The notes under the pieces: generated by a model
The model's input: the letters and a program-made list of their open reading frames with translations, nothing else
Told to the model about the DNA's origin: nothing
Database searches by the model: none
Translations under genes and position numbers: made by a program
Origin: Pelosinus fermentans DSM 17108
GTDB taxonomy: Bacteria > Bacillota > Negativicutes > DSM-13327
Assembly (NCBI RefSeq): GCF_000271485.2
Contig: NZ_AKVN02000001.1
Location: forward strand, 2,443,501 to 2,507,500
Direction of reading: 5' to 3'
DNA length: 64,000 nt
Shown: positions 1-8,378 of the stretch, piece by piece
How positions within the stretch are numbered: the first letter of the stretch is position 1
Layout of the letters: each line of letters opens with the position of its first letter

Positions 1-138
1 CGGTACTAATAAATAAAATAGCAATTTACTAAGACTTGGGATATCTAAAGTGAATTTTTTACTTAAAATAAAACCTAAGGTAATTAATATAAATATCGGT
101 GTAATATTGTGATTCAGTATATGAAAAAAAATAGGCAT
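1..138 (-). CDS. AEC family transporter, N-terminal fragment cut by the window edge
   Basis: Reading leftwards from an ATG at 138 gives 46 codons running off the window edge. The peptide begins MPIFFHILNHNITPIF and continues with LITLGFILSKK and a leucine-rich stretch ending LLVP. This is the usual opening of auxin-efflux-carrier (AEC) permeases: a first membrane helix with a LGF-L-KK turn, then an LSKL second helix. An AAAGGA ribosome-binding site lies 8 bases before the start. A TTGACT-N17-CAAAAT match at about 189-217 could be its promoter. Substrate unknown; family call from the N-terminus only. Confidence 0.6.
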   Translation of the reverse strand, partial: MPIFFHILNHNITPIFILITLGFILSKKFTLDIPSLSKLLFYLLVP

Positions 139-238
139 ATAAAATCCTTTCTGCATATGAATAATTACTATATCTATGTATTTTGTCAGTATTTACCTCG
201 GAAGTCAAACTTTATTTTGTTAGATATACTTTTTGCTA

Positions 239-278
239 ATGGAATGAAATTCTAGTAAAAATAACACAATCATTCCAT
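239..278. repeat. Inverted repeat between the permease fragment and the mini-gene
   Basis: ATGGAATGA (239-247) is exactly mirrored by TCATTCCAT (270-278) around a 22-base AT-rich spacer. It lies in the upstream region of the AEC permease and could be an operator or a weak hairpin. No further function can be read from it. Confidence 0.35.
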
Positions 279-344
279 AGTTTTATATTTAATTAGGTCA
301 GCAAATGCATGTCTAGACGACATTAACTGTAATTTTAATAAGGC

Positions 345-378
345 AAAAAAATAAACCACGTCTTGGTGGAACGTGGTT
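345..378 (-). terminator. Rho-independent terminator of the Gly/Ile/Cys mini-gene
   Basis: On the minus strand AACCACGT pairs with ACGTGGTT around a 9-base loop and is followed by a T-rich run. The same hairpin, with a 10-bp stem, follows the sister gene at 27619-27657. Confidence 0.8.
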
Positions 379-414
379 GCAAGAGAAACGGTTTGGTGGA
401 TTAGTTCAAAGAAA

Positions 415-531
415 TTAACAACTAGAAGAACACTCGTCATTGCAGCAGAAAAATAATAAGAGGATAATTATGATAATAATACAGCCGGAACCACCGAAGC
501 CATTGCGGCCGCCTCCGAAACCTAGGCCCAT
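415..531 (-). CDS. 38-aa Gly-rich/poly-Ile/Cys-tailed peptide, copy 1 (YjcZ-like)
   Basis: The ATG at 531 has a strong AAAGGAGGG site (538-546); an upstream in-frame extension has no such site and overlaps the promoter. The peptide has three parts: a Gly-rich head (MGLGFGGGRNGFGG), a run of six Ile plus Leu/Phe long enough to cross a membrane, and an acidic tail with five cysteines. The layout resembles the short YjcZ/YhzE-type sporulation peptides of Bacillus (glycine head, hydrophobic tail), but the Cys tail differs. It has its own SigK-like promoter (561-588) and terminator (345-378), so it is a single-gene unit. A near-identical copy sits at 27691-27810. Role inferred: late-sporulation coat or membrane peptide. 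Confidence 0.7.
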   Translation of the reverse strand: MGLGFGGGRNGFGGSGCIIIIIILLLFFCCNDECSSSC

Positions 532-560
532 ATGTATCCCTCCTTTGTCGTCGATTAATT

Positions 561-588
561 TATTATATGATAGATAATTAGAAGAGGT
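561..588 (-). promoter_or_regulatory. SigK-like promoter of mini-gene copy 1
   Basis: On the minus strand an AC (588-587), 17 bases, then CATATAATA (569-561) match the known SigK pattern AC-N16/17-CATAnnnTA. The neighbourhood ATACTCACCTCT...CTATCATA is conserved at copy 2 (27840-27866). The predicted RNA start is about 20 bases before the ATG. Confidence 0.55.
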
Positions 589-798
589 GAGTATCAAGTA
601 GCGGTAATTATTGACAAAATTAGAGCTAAGGGGCTGTCGCAAAACGTTTTTTGAAAAAATGTAATGCGGCGCCCCTTTTTTTGTGCAAGCAGATAGAAAA
701 CAGGCGGATGAACACAGAAAAATAAACCGTCAGGCGATTTTTGGACATAATGAAATAGAGGAAGTCTCTTCCCCTAAGAAAAAGTCTGTATGTGGTTG

Positions 799-2409
799 TC
801 AGGCCGTTTTGGGAATATGTAGATACTTTCCACAGCGGCTGCTTTGGGTTTTGTTGTGGAGTTTGTTTAGATTATACCCCATACACAACAACAAGAACTC
901 GATCTTCACCTTGACGCTGCCCCTCATCAGAAACCGCCGGAAGCCCATGTCCTGTTTGAGCACCCCAAAAGCCCCCTCTACCTGAATGGAACGGTTGATG
1001 CGCAACAAGATCCCTTCTTCGCTTTGGATCCGCTCCTGCATTTGTTCGCGCTGGCGCAAAAAGGTTTTGGAGATATACAGGTTTTTGCTCCGCTGCTCAA
1101 GCGGCGTCTTGCTTGCTCCTTTGAAGCATTGGGCTTTATGCGGACAGTCAGTACATTCCGAGCAGGTGTACACCGTTGTTACAATCGGATAACCGGCTTT
1201 AGACTTGGTCTTTTTCTCATATGCTGCCCGGATGGGCCGACCCATGTGGCATAGATAGCTATCGGTGTTTGCGTCGTAGCGCATGTTTTCCCGTTTGCCG
1301 ATGTTCGTCCTGTATTTCTTCGTCTTGGCTGTATCATGGTTGCGCGGCTTAATAAACGCGAATTGTCCGTTTTTCTCGCACCAAGTGTAGTTCTCCTCAC
1401 TCTCGTAACCCGCGTCCGCTACCGGCTTTGTATACCCCAGTCCCTTGAGCGTCTCCAGCATCGGGATCAATGTTTGGCTGTCGCTGCGCTCCTGACTGAT
1501 CATGGCGGCTACAATATATTCGGCGTCCACTGCCAGGGTAGCGTTGTAGCCTGGTTTAAGCTGACCATTTTTCATATGATCCTCTTTCATCCGCATGAAC
1601 GTCGCATCTCTATCCGTCTTGGAAAAGCTGTTGCGTTCCCCAAAGCTGTGATTGTAGTCGTCGTACTGCTTCTGCCGGGTAAGGCAGTCCTCTACCTTCT
1701 CCAGAGCCCGCTGCAGCGGACTTTTGCGTTGCCCTTTGCCGTGAACAAAGACAATGCCGCGTTCGGCTTGCAGGGCTTTTAGCCGTTTGCGCAGTTTCTT
1801 TAGGTCCTTGGCCTTAATTTTCTGACCAACATGAAAACGCAGACCGAACTCTGCTGCTAGCGTCGGCAGATCTGATTTCATCCTTGCCTGTAGCTTCTGT
1901 TCGTTCATTTGCGTGGATTTCTTCCAGACAAAGCTGTAGCGGTTAGCATTGGCCTCCAGCTTGGTTCCGTCGATGAATACACTTGAGAGCGACAGTTCGC
2001 CCGCTTCTTCCAACAGCCGTACAAGCTGGGAGAACAGATCGTCTATAACCGCTGGCAGTCGCTCGCTGCGAAAGCGTGCGATGGTGGCGTGATTGGGTGC
2101 TTTCTCCCGACCTAAGAGATACATGAAGTTGACGTCTCGCCGGCAAGCCTGTTCGAGCTTGCGGCTCGAATAGATACCGTTCATATATCCATATACGACG
2201 ATTTTAAATAGACGTCTCGGTGAAATCTCGATTCTCCCCATCCGAGAGTACGCGGCGTACAGTTTGCTATAATCCATCCTTTCTAACACCACGCTGAGTA
2301 GCCGTACCGAATCATCTACCGGGATCATCTCTCCAATGTCCATCGGGAATACCAGTTGATATACATTTCCGTCTGCTGTATAATTTAAAGGTAATTTCTT
2401 GTTTTTCAC
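799..2409 (-). CDS. IS1182-family transposase
   Basis: The 536-aa protein is full length for the family and uninterrupted. The N-terminal part (to about residue 140) has the helix-rich DUF772-type segment with DDSVRLL and HATIARFRSERLP. The DDE catalytic core shows FIDGTKLEANAN (first Asp), VADAGYESEENY (second Asp) and near the C-terminus QVEGAFGVLKQD (Glu). A Cys cluster (CSECTDCPHKAQC) lies between the second and third parts, as is common in IS1182 relatives. It cuts and rejoins the element ends. No other copy is seen in the window. Confidence 0.9.
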   Translation of the reverse strand: MKNKKLPLNYTADGNVYQLVFPMDIGEMIPVDDSVRLLSVVLERMDYSKLYAAYSRMGRIEISPRRLFKIVVYGYMNGIYSSRKLEQACRRDVNFMYLLGREKAPNHATIARFRSERLPAVIDDLFSQLVRLLEEAGELSLSSVFIDGTKLEANANRYSFVWKKSTQMNEQKLQARMKSDLPTLAAEFGLRFHVGQKIKAKDLKKLRKRLKALQAERGIVFVHGKGQRKSPLQRALEKVEDCLTRQKQYDDYNHSFGERNSFSKTDRDATFMRMKEDHMKNGQLKPGYNATLAVDAEYIVAAMISQERSDSQTLIPMLETLKGLGYTKPVADAGYESEENYTWCEKNGQFAFIKPRNHDTAKTKKYRTNIGKRENMRYDANTDSYLCHMGRPIRAAYEKKTKSKAGYPIVTTVYTCSECTDCPHKAQCFKGASKTPLEQRSKNLYISKTFLRQREQMQERIQSEEGILLRINRSIQVEGAFGVLKQDMGFRRFLMRGSVKVKIEFLLLCMGYNLNKLHNKTQSSRCGKYLHIPKTA

Positions 2410-2424
2410 AATCTTGATTTTACA

Positions 2425-2470
2425 ACAAAAGACGGCTTTCAGCTACTGCTGACTGCCGTCTTTTGTTTTT
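2425..2470 (+). terminator. Hairpin upstream of the transposase start
   Basis: ACAAAAGACGGC pairs with GCCGTCTTTTGT and is followed by TTTT on the plus strand. It lies just outside the transposase start and would stop transcription entering from the right on one strand and form a 5' hairpin on the other. Such hairpins commonly limit read-through into insertion sequences. Confidence 0.6.
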
Positions 2471-2499
2471 AGGGCTGTCTTAGCGCGACAGCCCCTTAG

Positions 2500-4412
2500 G
2501 TGCGCCCAGCATGGGCGCTTACTAGTCGGTGCAAGTCCGATACGGGGGTTGATAGTGCCAACCGTTAGCTTAAGACAAGGGTGTCCACCGCGAGGTGGAA
2601 TCTGAAGGAAGTCGGCGGCAAAGCTCTGGTCTGAGGAACACGAACTACATATAAGGCATATGTCTGCCGGGTGAGTTTGCCTAACAAAACAAAGCCCTAA
2701 ACTATTCGAAGCGGACGGTATAAATGTAGCAGATAGATGGAGTGAAAGTAAGCGTTCTTACCTGGGGAGATCTGACAGACAAGCTGTGGACATAGACTTG
2801 GAAACGGCAACCCATGCAGTGATGTATGGCTGAACTGTCAGAAGTCAGCAGAGGTCATAGTACCATAGCGGATATATACGCTGTGGGAAGGACTGAACAA
2901 TAGGAGGTTTTGGAATTTTGAGAGACACGATGAAATGCGTTGAAAGCAGACAACTTCAAAAAGAAGACTGCCTACAGGAGATAAGAGTGGAACTTAGAGG
3001 TAATGTAGGAGTGCAGAGTATTTCATCCACGTCAGGAAAAGGAAGAAACGATGTAAATGAATATGCCAGTAGACTGCTAGAGGAAATCCTTGCCCCAAGT
3101 AATATGAATTTAGCATATAAAAAGGTGAAGGCAAATAAAGGGAGTCATGGAGTTGATGGAATGACAGTAAATGAACTATTACAATTCCTAAAACAAAATG
3201 GCAAGCAGCTCAGACAGTCTCTGCTGGAAGGAAAATATAAACCACAACCTGTCAGAAGGGTAGAAATACCAAAAGCAGATGGTGGAGTAAGATTGCTAGG
3301 AATACCTACTGTAGTAGATAGAGTAATTCAACAATCCATAGCTCAAATACTAAGCCCTATATATGAGCAAAAATTCTCGAAAACCAGCTACGGATTCAGA
3401 CCTAACAAAAGTGCAAAAGATGCAGTATTAAAATGTAAGGAATACATCGATGCAGGTTATAAATGGGCTGTAGACATTGACCTTGCCAAGTATTTCGATA
3501 CCGTAAGTCATGACAAACTAATGCGCCTGCTATCGGAGACCATTAAAGATGGTCGCGTATTATCGCTGATACGAAAATATTTACAATCAGGAGTCATGAT
3601 AAATGGAACGGTAGAAGAAACAGCAGTCGGTTGCCCTCAAGGGGGCAACTTGTCTCCACTTTTGAGCAACGTTATGTTAAATGAGTTGGATAAAGAGCTT
3701 GCCCAGAGGGACTTAAAGTTTTGTCGTTATGCGGATGATGAGAACATATATGTCAAAAGCAAAAAGTCAGCAGAGCGAGTTATGGCAAGTATTACACGAT
3801 TTATTGAAGAAAAGCTAAAGCTTAGAGTCAATAAAGAAAAGAGTGCAGTAGATAGACCATGGAAACTGAAATTTTTAGGATTCTCGTTCTACCACAAAAA
3901 AGGTGGAACTGGAATTCGGGTGCATCCAAAACCTGTTGAGAAGTTTAAGCAAAAGCTTAAAGAGATAACAGGGAGAAGCAAGAGTATGAGTATGGAGCAA
4001 AGAATGGAGAAGCTCAGACAGTGCATAATCGGCTGGGTGAACTACTTTAATATGGCAGATATGAATAAACTTGCGAAAACGTTGGATAAGTGGCTCAGAA
4101 GAAGGATTAGGATGTGCTTCTGGAAGCAATGGAAGAAAATCAAGACCAAGCATGATAATCTTGTGAAGTTGGGTATTGCCAAGCACAAAGCATGGGAATA
4201 TGCCAATACAAGAAAGAGCTACTGGCATACAGCCAATAGCCCAATTCTTTCAAGAGCACTAACCAACGAATATCTAAAGAAAATAGGTTTCATATCAATC
4301 AGTGAAAGATATTCATTAGGACATTAATTCTATTGAACCGCCGTATACCGATCGGTACGTACGGTGGTGTGAGAGGTCGCCGGATAAAATAATTATTCAG
4401 CTCCTACTCGAT
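2500..4412 (+). mobile_element. Group II intron A (probably class C), with maturase
   Basis: The 5' end GTGCGCCCAGCATGGGCG begins at 2500, directly after the IS right end. The 3' end has a domain V-like hairpin (GAACCGCCGTA...TACGGTGGTG, about 4336-4368), then a domain VI stem and CTACTCGAT ending at 4412. Insertion right after a hairpin (2472-2494) and lack of an endonuclease domain in its protein are typical of class C introns, which use terminator-like stems as target marks. Appears intact. Ends inferred by comparison with intron B (17112-20885). Confidence 0.75.
2918..4327 (+). CDS. ltrA: Group II intron reverse transcriptase/maturase (intron A)
   Basis: 469 residues. A TTG start at 2918 is preceded by AGGAGG (2902-2907) at 10 bases; the ATG at 2930 lacks a site. 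Reverse-transcriptase motifs appear in order: GVDGMTVNELLQFL, YGFRPNKSAKDAV, VDIDLAKYFDTVSH (first Asp pair), PQGGNLSPLLSN, and the catalytic CRYADDENIYVKS. A maturase (GIIM) domain follows, with IIGWVNYFNMADM and ANTRKSYWHTANS. No HNH endonuclease follows it. The protein splices its own intron RNA and copies it into new sites. Complete and probably functional. Confidence 0.9.
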   Translation: MRDTMKCVESRQLQKEDCLQEIRVELRGNVGVQSISSTSGKGRNDVNEYASRLLEEILAPSNMNLAYKKVKANKGSHGVDGMTVNELLQFLKQNGKQLRQSLLEGKYKPQPVRRVEIPKADGGVRLLGIPTVVDRVIQQSIAQILSPIYEQKFSKTSYGFRPNKSAKDAVLKCKEYIDAGYKWAVDIDLAKYFDTVSHDKLMRLLSETIKDGRVLSLIRKYLQSGVMINGTVEETAVGCPQGGNLSPLLSNVMLNELDKELAQRDLKFCRYADDENIYVKSKKSAERVMASITRFIEEKLKLRVNKEKSAVDRPWKLKFLGFSFYHKKGGTGIRVHPKPVEKFKQKLKEITGRSKSMSMEQRMEKLRQCIIGWVNYFNMADMNKLAKTLDKWLRRRIRMCFWKQWKKIKTKHDNLVKLGIAKHKAWEYANTRKSYWHTANSPILSRALTNEYLKKIGFISISERYSLGH

Positions 4413-4462
4413 TATTATAAAGAGCTATTGGTTTTCAGTTATCTGTAAAATAAAAGGATGGT

Positions 4463-4564
4463 CTAATGACCTTCAAATACTTTGCAAATTATCCATATAA
4501 GTGCGACGGTTGCTGCTGGAGTAATCATAAGCAGAATTGAATTTTGAATAATTTCAATCACCAA
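4463..4564 (-). CDS. 33-aa hydrophobic peptide, possible type I toxin-like gene
   Basis: Minus-strand frame from TTG 4564 (or GTG 4561). The peptide (L)VIEIIQNSILLMITPAAT...IWIICKVFEGH has a single membrane helix and a charged tail, the size and shape of type I toxin or small stress membrane peptides. A G-rich AGGGGGGGAT stretch sits 5 bases before the start as a possible ribosome-binding site. The stop codon lies within a GGTC-ATTA-GACC hairpin followed by CCTTTTATTTT, so the gene has its own terminator. No antisense RNA gene could be proved. It lies just downstream of intron A. Confidence 0.4.
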   Translation of the reverse strand: MVIEIIQNSILLMITPAATVALIWIICKVFEGH

Positions 4565-4871
4565 GCTGATCCCCCCCTGAATCCAATGTATGTATAGAAA
4601 TCAACGTATAGAACATACGCTTTAAGCATTGAAAAGGCGGAAAGCCATAACAGGACGGGGGGAGGATAACAAGAGAATTTTATACCTATCACTAGTGACA
4701 ATAAAGTGTAGTGATCCCTTGGCTTCTATAAGTGAACGCACATGGGGCTGGTTTTTATGATAGTAATGTAAGTATATGTAAAGAACGTTAGGCTGTCCTG
4801 TTGCGATTTTTATATTGCAGGAATTTATTGTCTTTTGCCGAAGTATAGTCAAAAATAGAGGAGATGATAGT
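4565..4871. other. Gene-free stretch, no feature recognised
   Basis: About 300 bases between the small peptide and the next gene. Reading frames on both strands have poor starts and no family resemblance. A G-rich patch near 4660-4670 and a run of short repeats were the only visible structure. Confidence 0.3.
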
Positions 4872-5054
4872 ATGGCTGGGGCTTTGATTATATGGATAAA
4901 TAGCGATAAGAGTGAACAAATAGCATATTTCAACAATGAATATGTCTTTATAACAATAACCGATATGAAGAGAGTAGTACTTGGGGAAACCTTGGAAGAT
5001 GCGAAAGAAAAATTAAAAGAAATTGGTAGACATGATATCTATAAAGAAATATAA
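4872..5054 (+). CDS. 60-aa hypothetical protein
   Basis: The ATG at 4872 follows GAGGAGATGATAGT, a good ribosome-binding site; a longer in-frame start at 4815 has none. The peptide starts MAGALIIWINSDKSEQ, has a beta-strand-like middle (YVFITITDMKRVVLG) and a charged amphipathic end (LEDAKEKLKEIGRHDIYKE). It is followed at once by a strong terminator, supporting a real single-gene unit. I do not recognise the family. Confidence 0.5.
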   Translation: MAGALIIWINSDKSEQIAYFNNEYVFITITDMKRVVLGETLEDAKEKLKEIGRHDIYKEI

Positions 5055-5055
5055 G

Positions 5056-5106
5056 AGATACCCCAGAGTAGGCACTTAAAAAGCCTGCTCTATGGGGTAT
5101 CTTTTA
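5056..5106 (+). terminator. Strong terminator after the 60-aa gene
   Basis: GATACCCCAGAGTAGGC pairs with GCCTGCTCTATGGGGTATC around a short A-rich loop and is followed by TTTTA. Confidence 0.85.
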
Positions 5107-5159
5107 TTGATGGACAAGTCTTTTGTCGCTTAAACAAAGATATAATGGTGGTATTGTGA

Positions 5160-5375
5160 ATGTGCGAGAAGGAAATTTGTATTCCTACCGGTGTAGGAAA
5201 TAATATCAAACACACGAAAGCACTTTCGTACATCTCCGATAAACCATATATGTTAGAGCAATTTTTGAAAATAAATCATCCGATATCTTTATGCGGTAAG
5301 CCGGATGTAGTGTGGGAAACTCGTGACGGTACTTTGATCGTTGGAGATTACAAAAGTCGTGAGAATCAACGGTAA
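5160..5375 (+). pseudogene. Truncated Cas4-like nuclease fragment
   Basis: From about 5249 to 5373 the DNA is close to identical with 24128-24250 inside the Cas4-like gene at 24051. Shared protein segments are CGKPDVVWETRDG and VGDYKSRENQ, the PD-(D/E)XK active-site strands (Asp, then Asp-X-Lys). Homology stops abruptly and the frame ends in TAA, so the C-terminal iron-sulphur cysteines are missing. The 30 residues before the match show no relation to the intact copy. Most likely a displaced, non-functional piece made by duplication. Confidence 0.75.
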
Positions 5376-5493
5376 TTACTAAAAACTCATTCAAGGATTA
5401 TATTGTAATAAACAAAAAAAATAAAGAATTTAAGATATGCAACATGTTGGGGTTCTGAGAGAGTATTAATTATTATAGGAGGTGTAATGTATT

Positions 5494-6135
5494 ATGAAAG
5501 TAACTGATTTAACACATATTATTCATTCGGATATGCCAGTTTTTCCAGGAACTGAACAGCCAATTTTTGAAAAAGCAAATACATTGGAAAATGATGGTTT
5601 CCAAGAGGCGAAAATAACTATGTACTCACATACAGGTACACATATAGATGCACCTGCACATATGTTGAGTAATGGATCTTATTTAGATAACTTAAATATA
5701 GAACATTTTATTGGAAATGCTACTATTCTCGATTTTTCAGATGGAAAGATGAAATTAATAGATGTTGATAGTTTAAAGTCCTATGAGGAAAAAATAAAAA
5801 ATGTTGAGTTCATTATAATAAAAACAGGATGGAGTAAATATTGGGGTGATAAAAAGTATTATGAAGACTTTCCTTCTTTGAGTGAAGAATCGGCCAAATG
5901 GTTGTCAGAATTTAATTTAAAGGGCATTGGCATTGATGCAATTTCAGTTGATGATATAGAATCAACCACGTTTGCAGTTCATAAAATATTAATGATGAAG
6001 AACATCATAATTATTGAGAATCTAACAAATTTAGATTTCATTAGCGAGGAATATTTTGTTTTAAGTATTATGCCACTGAAACATAAAAACGCTGATGGTT
6101 CACCAGTACGGGCTATTTCCATAGAAAATATATAG
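5494..6135 (+). CDS. Cyclase family protein (kynurenine formamidase-like)
   Basis: 213 aa, usual length for the cyclase/KynB-like family. The signature metal-binding motif is intact: His46-Thr-Gly-Thr-His50-Ile-Asp52-Ala-Pro-Ala-His56. Members are manganese- or zinc-dependent amidohydrolases that open formyl-kynurenine, isatin or related cyclic amides; the true substrate here cannot be told. The ATG follows AGGAGGTGTAATGTATT. Codon use is AT-rich like the core genome. It stands alone between the nuclease fragment and the PLP enzyme, with no tryptophan-degradation genes nearby, so a role in kynurenine breakdown is not supported by context. Confidence 0.8.
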   Translation: MKVTDLTHIIHSDMPVFPGTEQPIFEKANTLENDGFQEAKITMYSHTGTHIDAPAHMLSNGSYLDNLNIEHFIGNATILDFSDGKMKLIDVDSLKSYEEKIKNVEFIIIKTGWSKYWGDKKYYEDFPSLSEESAKWLSEFNLKGIGIDAISVDDIESTTFAVHKILMMKNIIIIENLTNLDFISEEYFVLSIMPLKHKNADGSPVRAISIENI

Positions 6136-6335
6136 CAAACTCAAGTCACAATTATATATCAAAGATAACTGGCAGAGGATTTTTGACGCAGAGATAGATC
6201 CAAGAGAATCGGATCTATCTAACGTAAGTTTTCCAAAAAAAATCGAGGAATGAAAGTTGGCCTTCTGTAAAAAAGGACTTTTTTGTTCATTAAAGAACTA
6301 TGGATCTATACGATAAAATTTGGAGGAGAATTCTT

Positions 6336-7622
6336 GTGGAGAGCAAAATACCAGAAACTTCAATTAAATGCGAAGCAAGACGTGCGTTTCTCGCGCTCTG
6401 TTCGCCTAAAACACGACGTTTACATGATCCTGTTTCCGACCCCTATGTGGTTTGTGGACATCCAAATCCATCTGGTCTTGGAGATGCAGACTGCTTTTCG
6501 CAAATGGGTTCTTGGGGGCAAAGTTCAGTTTTGTTTTCTAAGCTTGAGACCTACCGTACAGCTGATGAATGCGGCAGAGCACCTTATGGCGGAGCGGAAT
6601 ATGGCATTCCGCAGACACCAGAAGCCGACGCTGTATGTAGAAAAATTGCGGCATTGCATAAAGGTTATGGTGCCGTCATCTGTCCATCGGGATTATCCGC
6701 GTTTGCAACAACTTTAGACGCGTTTTCACCGAAAGCAGTTCTTATCCCTGATAATGTATATGGACCAATGCTTCGGTTTCTAAACCGGCGACGCATACAA
6801 CAAATCCGTTATCCAGCAGGTGCTTCGGCAGATGAATTTCGCTCGGTTCTATTAAAAGCGCGTAGCGAATATTCTCAACATGAAGACTTGATTGTCTATA
6901 TCGAGGCTCCAGGCAGCGGTACTTTTGAAATCCCCGATATCGATGGTATGATAGCTATAGCACAAAATGCCAAGTTACGTACTATTATGGACAACACGTG
7001 GGCAAGCCACGTTCGTTTTCAACCTCTTGAATACGGCATTGATATTGTTGTGCAAGCGACGACAAAATACGAAGGCGGATATGGAGATACGCCATCGGGG
7101 ATTGTTATCGCCAGGCGCCCACAAGATCTGCAGATCATCGCCGACGAATTGCGCGCAACCGGTAACGGCGCAGTCGCACCAACGACTTGCTCGCGACTTT
7201 ATCACAGAATTGATTCGACCGAAGAACGTCTCAATCAACACGCCGAAACCGCTCAACGGCTGATCGAATGGTTTTTGAAACAGCCTTTTGTCACCAACAT
7301 CCTTTCGCCGACTTTGGAAACCTCACCTTATCATGAACGTTTCCAGCACTATTTCGGCAAAGGAAATGGTCTTTTTAGCGTCGTTTTCCGAAAGGACCTG
7401 CCGGCAGAGCATGTCGAGGCTTTTATCGATGCATTAAACCTGTTCTGGGTTGCTGAAAGCTGGGGCGGGCATCTGTCGCTTGTATTGCCGGTGCATGCCA
7501 AGCGCGAAGTTACACCCTTGCCTGATGGGTATATTTTACGCTTCCATGCCGGACTCGAAGACTACCAGGATCTTTTACGTGATCTCAACCAAGCGGCAAG
7601 ATGTTTAAAAGTAATTAAGTAG
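6336..7622 (+). CDS. Cys/Met metabolism PLP-dependent enzyme (trans-sulfuration type)
   Basis: The best start is GTG 6336, 8 bases after GGAGGAGAA; the TTG/ATG further up lack a site. This gives 428 aa. The fold-type I PLP family is shown by PSGLSAFATTLDAF (cofactor phosphate region), the Asp in IMDNTWASH, and the Schiff-base lysine Lys244 in TTKYEGGYGD, close to that of cystathionine beta/gamma-lyases. It probably cleaves or exchanges the sulphur bond of cystathionine or a related amino acid; exact reaction not predictable. GC content is visibly higher than in its neighbours (many CGC, GCG and GCC codons), suggesting acquisition from another lineage. Confidence 0.8.
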   Translation: MESKIPETSIKCEARRAFLALCSPKTRRLHDPVSDPYVVCGHPNPSGLGDADCFSQMGSWGQSSVLFSKLETYRTADECGRAPYGGAEYGIPQTPEADAVCRKIAALHKGYGAVICPSGLSAFATTLDAFSPKAVLIPDNVYGPMLRFLNRRRIQQIRYPAGASADEFRSVLLKARSEYSQHEDLIVYIEAPGSGTFEIPDIDGMIAIAQNAKLRTIMDNTWASHVRFQPLEYGIDIVVQATTKYEGGYGDTPSGIVIARRPQDLQIIADELRATGNGAVAPTTCSRLYHRIDSTEERLNQHAETAQRLIEWFLKQPFVTNILSPTLETSPYHERFQHYFGKGNGLFSVVFRKDLPAEHVEAFIDALNLFWVAESWGGHLSLVLPVHAKREVTPLPDGYILRFHAGLEDYQDLLRDLNQAARCLKVIK

Positions 7623-7849
7623 GCTGTTAAGCGGGGGAGACCAGAGAGTAAATTAATCAGCGTATACTTGGCTTGACTAAAAAAGATTGAAATATGTATG
7701 TTCTACAGTCAGAAAAAACAATAAAGATAAGAGAAATTATGTGTAACCATAACGAAGTTGGGTGGCGTAGTAGCCCTAGCTCCAGACTTTGTGGAGTGGG
7801 GAATCTCAACTATCATTTTGTACTTTTTTTATCTCCATCTGAAATTCAA

Positions 7850-8320
7850 TTTTTTCTAGGTTATGGTTTGCACACTTGTCTATGGACATCAAAACCTAGG
7901 AGAAAACGAACTTTAGCGTGTATATTTACATCTGGTCTATCTTTCCCTTTTCTATATGTTCCGTGCAAACAATTACTTCACGTATGAGCTGCTTAACAAT
8001 GCTTCGTTTAGTTTCGAGAGTTTCCCCCTTAAATCATTTAAAAGTATGATAGTGTTCCTCTTGCGATTAACTTCATCATTAGTCGCAAGAAGGGCATTTT
8101 TTAATTTTTTCTGTCGGGCTTCGAGAGCAACACGTTCATTGATAATTTAGAAAGCTGTACTTCAACATCTTTAGAGGCTACGAGTTGCTTTTTATATAAA
8201 TCAAGAATGGATTGAGAGAGGGAAGACTTGATCAGCTGTAATTCATGATCTATCGAAATATTGCTTTTTTCTATTTCTGGTGTAAGGTCAGTTATTAATT
8301 GTCCAGGATTGTTAAATTAT
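7850..8320 (-). pseudogene. Decayed large serine recombinase remnant 1
   Basis: Reading the minus strand in shifting frames gives pieces such as KSSLSQSILDLYKKQLVASKDVE and a coiled-coil/C-terminal segment. These match the better preserved remnant at 24580-25340 closely at DNA level (for example around 7920-8000 against 25072-25150). Several stops and frameshifts are present and the catalytic N-terminal domain is absent. It is debris of a phage-type integrase. Confidence 0.65.
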
Positions 8321-8378
8321 AACAATCGCTATAGTGTTGATGATGATATAGTAGAGTTTGAAAGAGTGTATATGGTTG

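Larger units (their letters stand above)
626..2499. mobile_element. IS1182-like insertion sequence
   Basis: The ends are 15-bp inverted repeats, CTAAGGGGCTGTCGC at 626-640 and its exact reverse complement at 2485-2499; the outer CTAA/TTAG could instead be a palindromic target. The element carries one transposase on the minus strand. A two-sided hairpin (2425-2466) guards the transposase start against outside transcription. The last 23 bases (2472-2494) form a second hairpin, GGGCTGTC-7-GACAGCCC. The next base begins a group II intron. Confidence 0.85.

Noticed and set aside
683-1782. Plus-strand open frames across the IS1182-like element
   Set aside because: They lie antisense to a complete transposase with clear DDE motifs and have no ribosome-binding sites.
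4622-4936. 104-aa minus-strand frame before the 60-aa gene
   Set aside because: No ribosome-binding site, low-complexity composition, and it overlaps the better supported gene at 4872.
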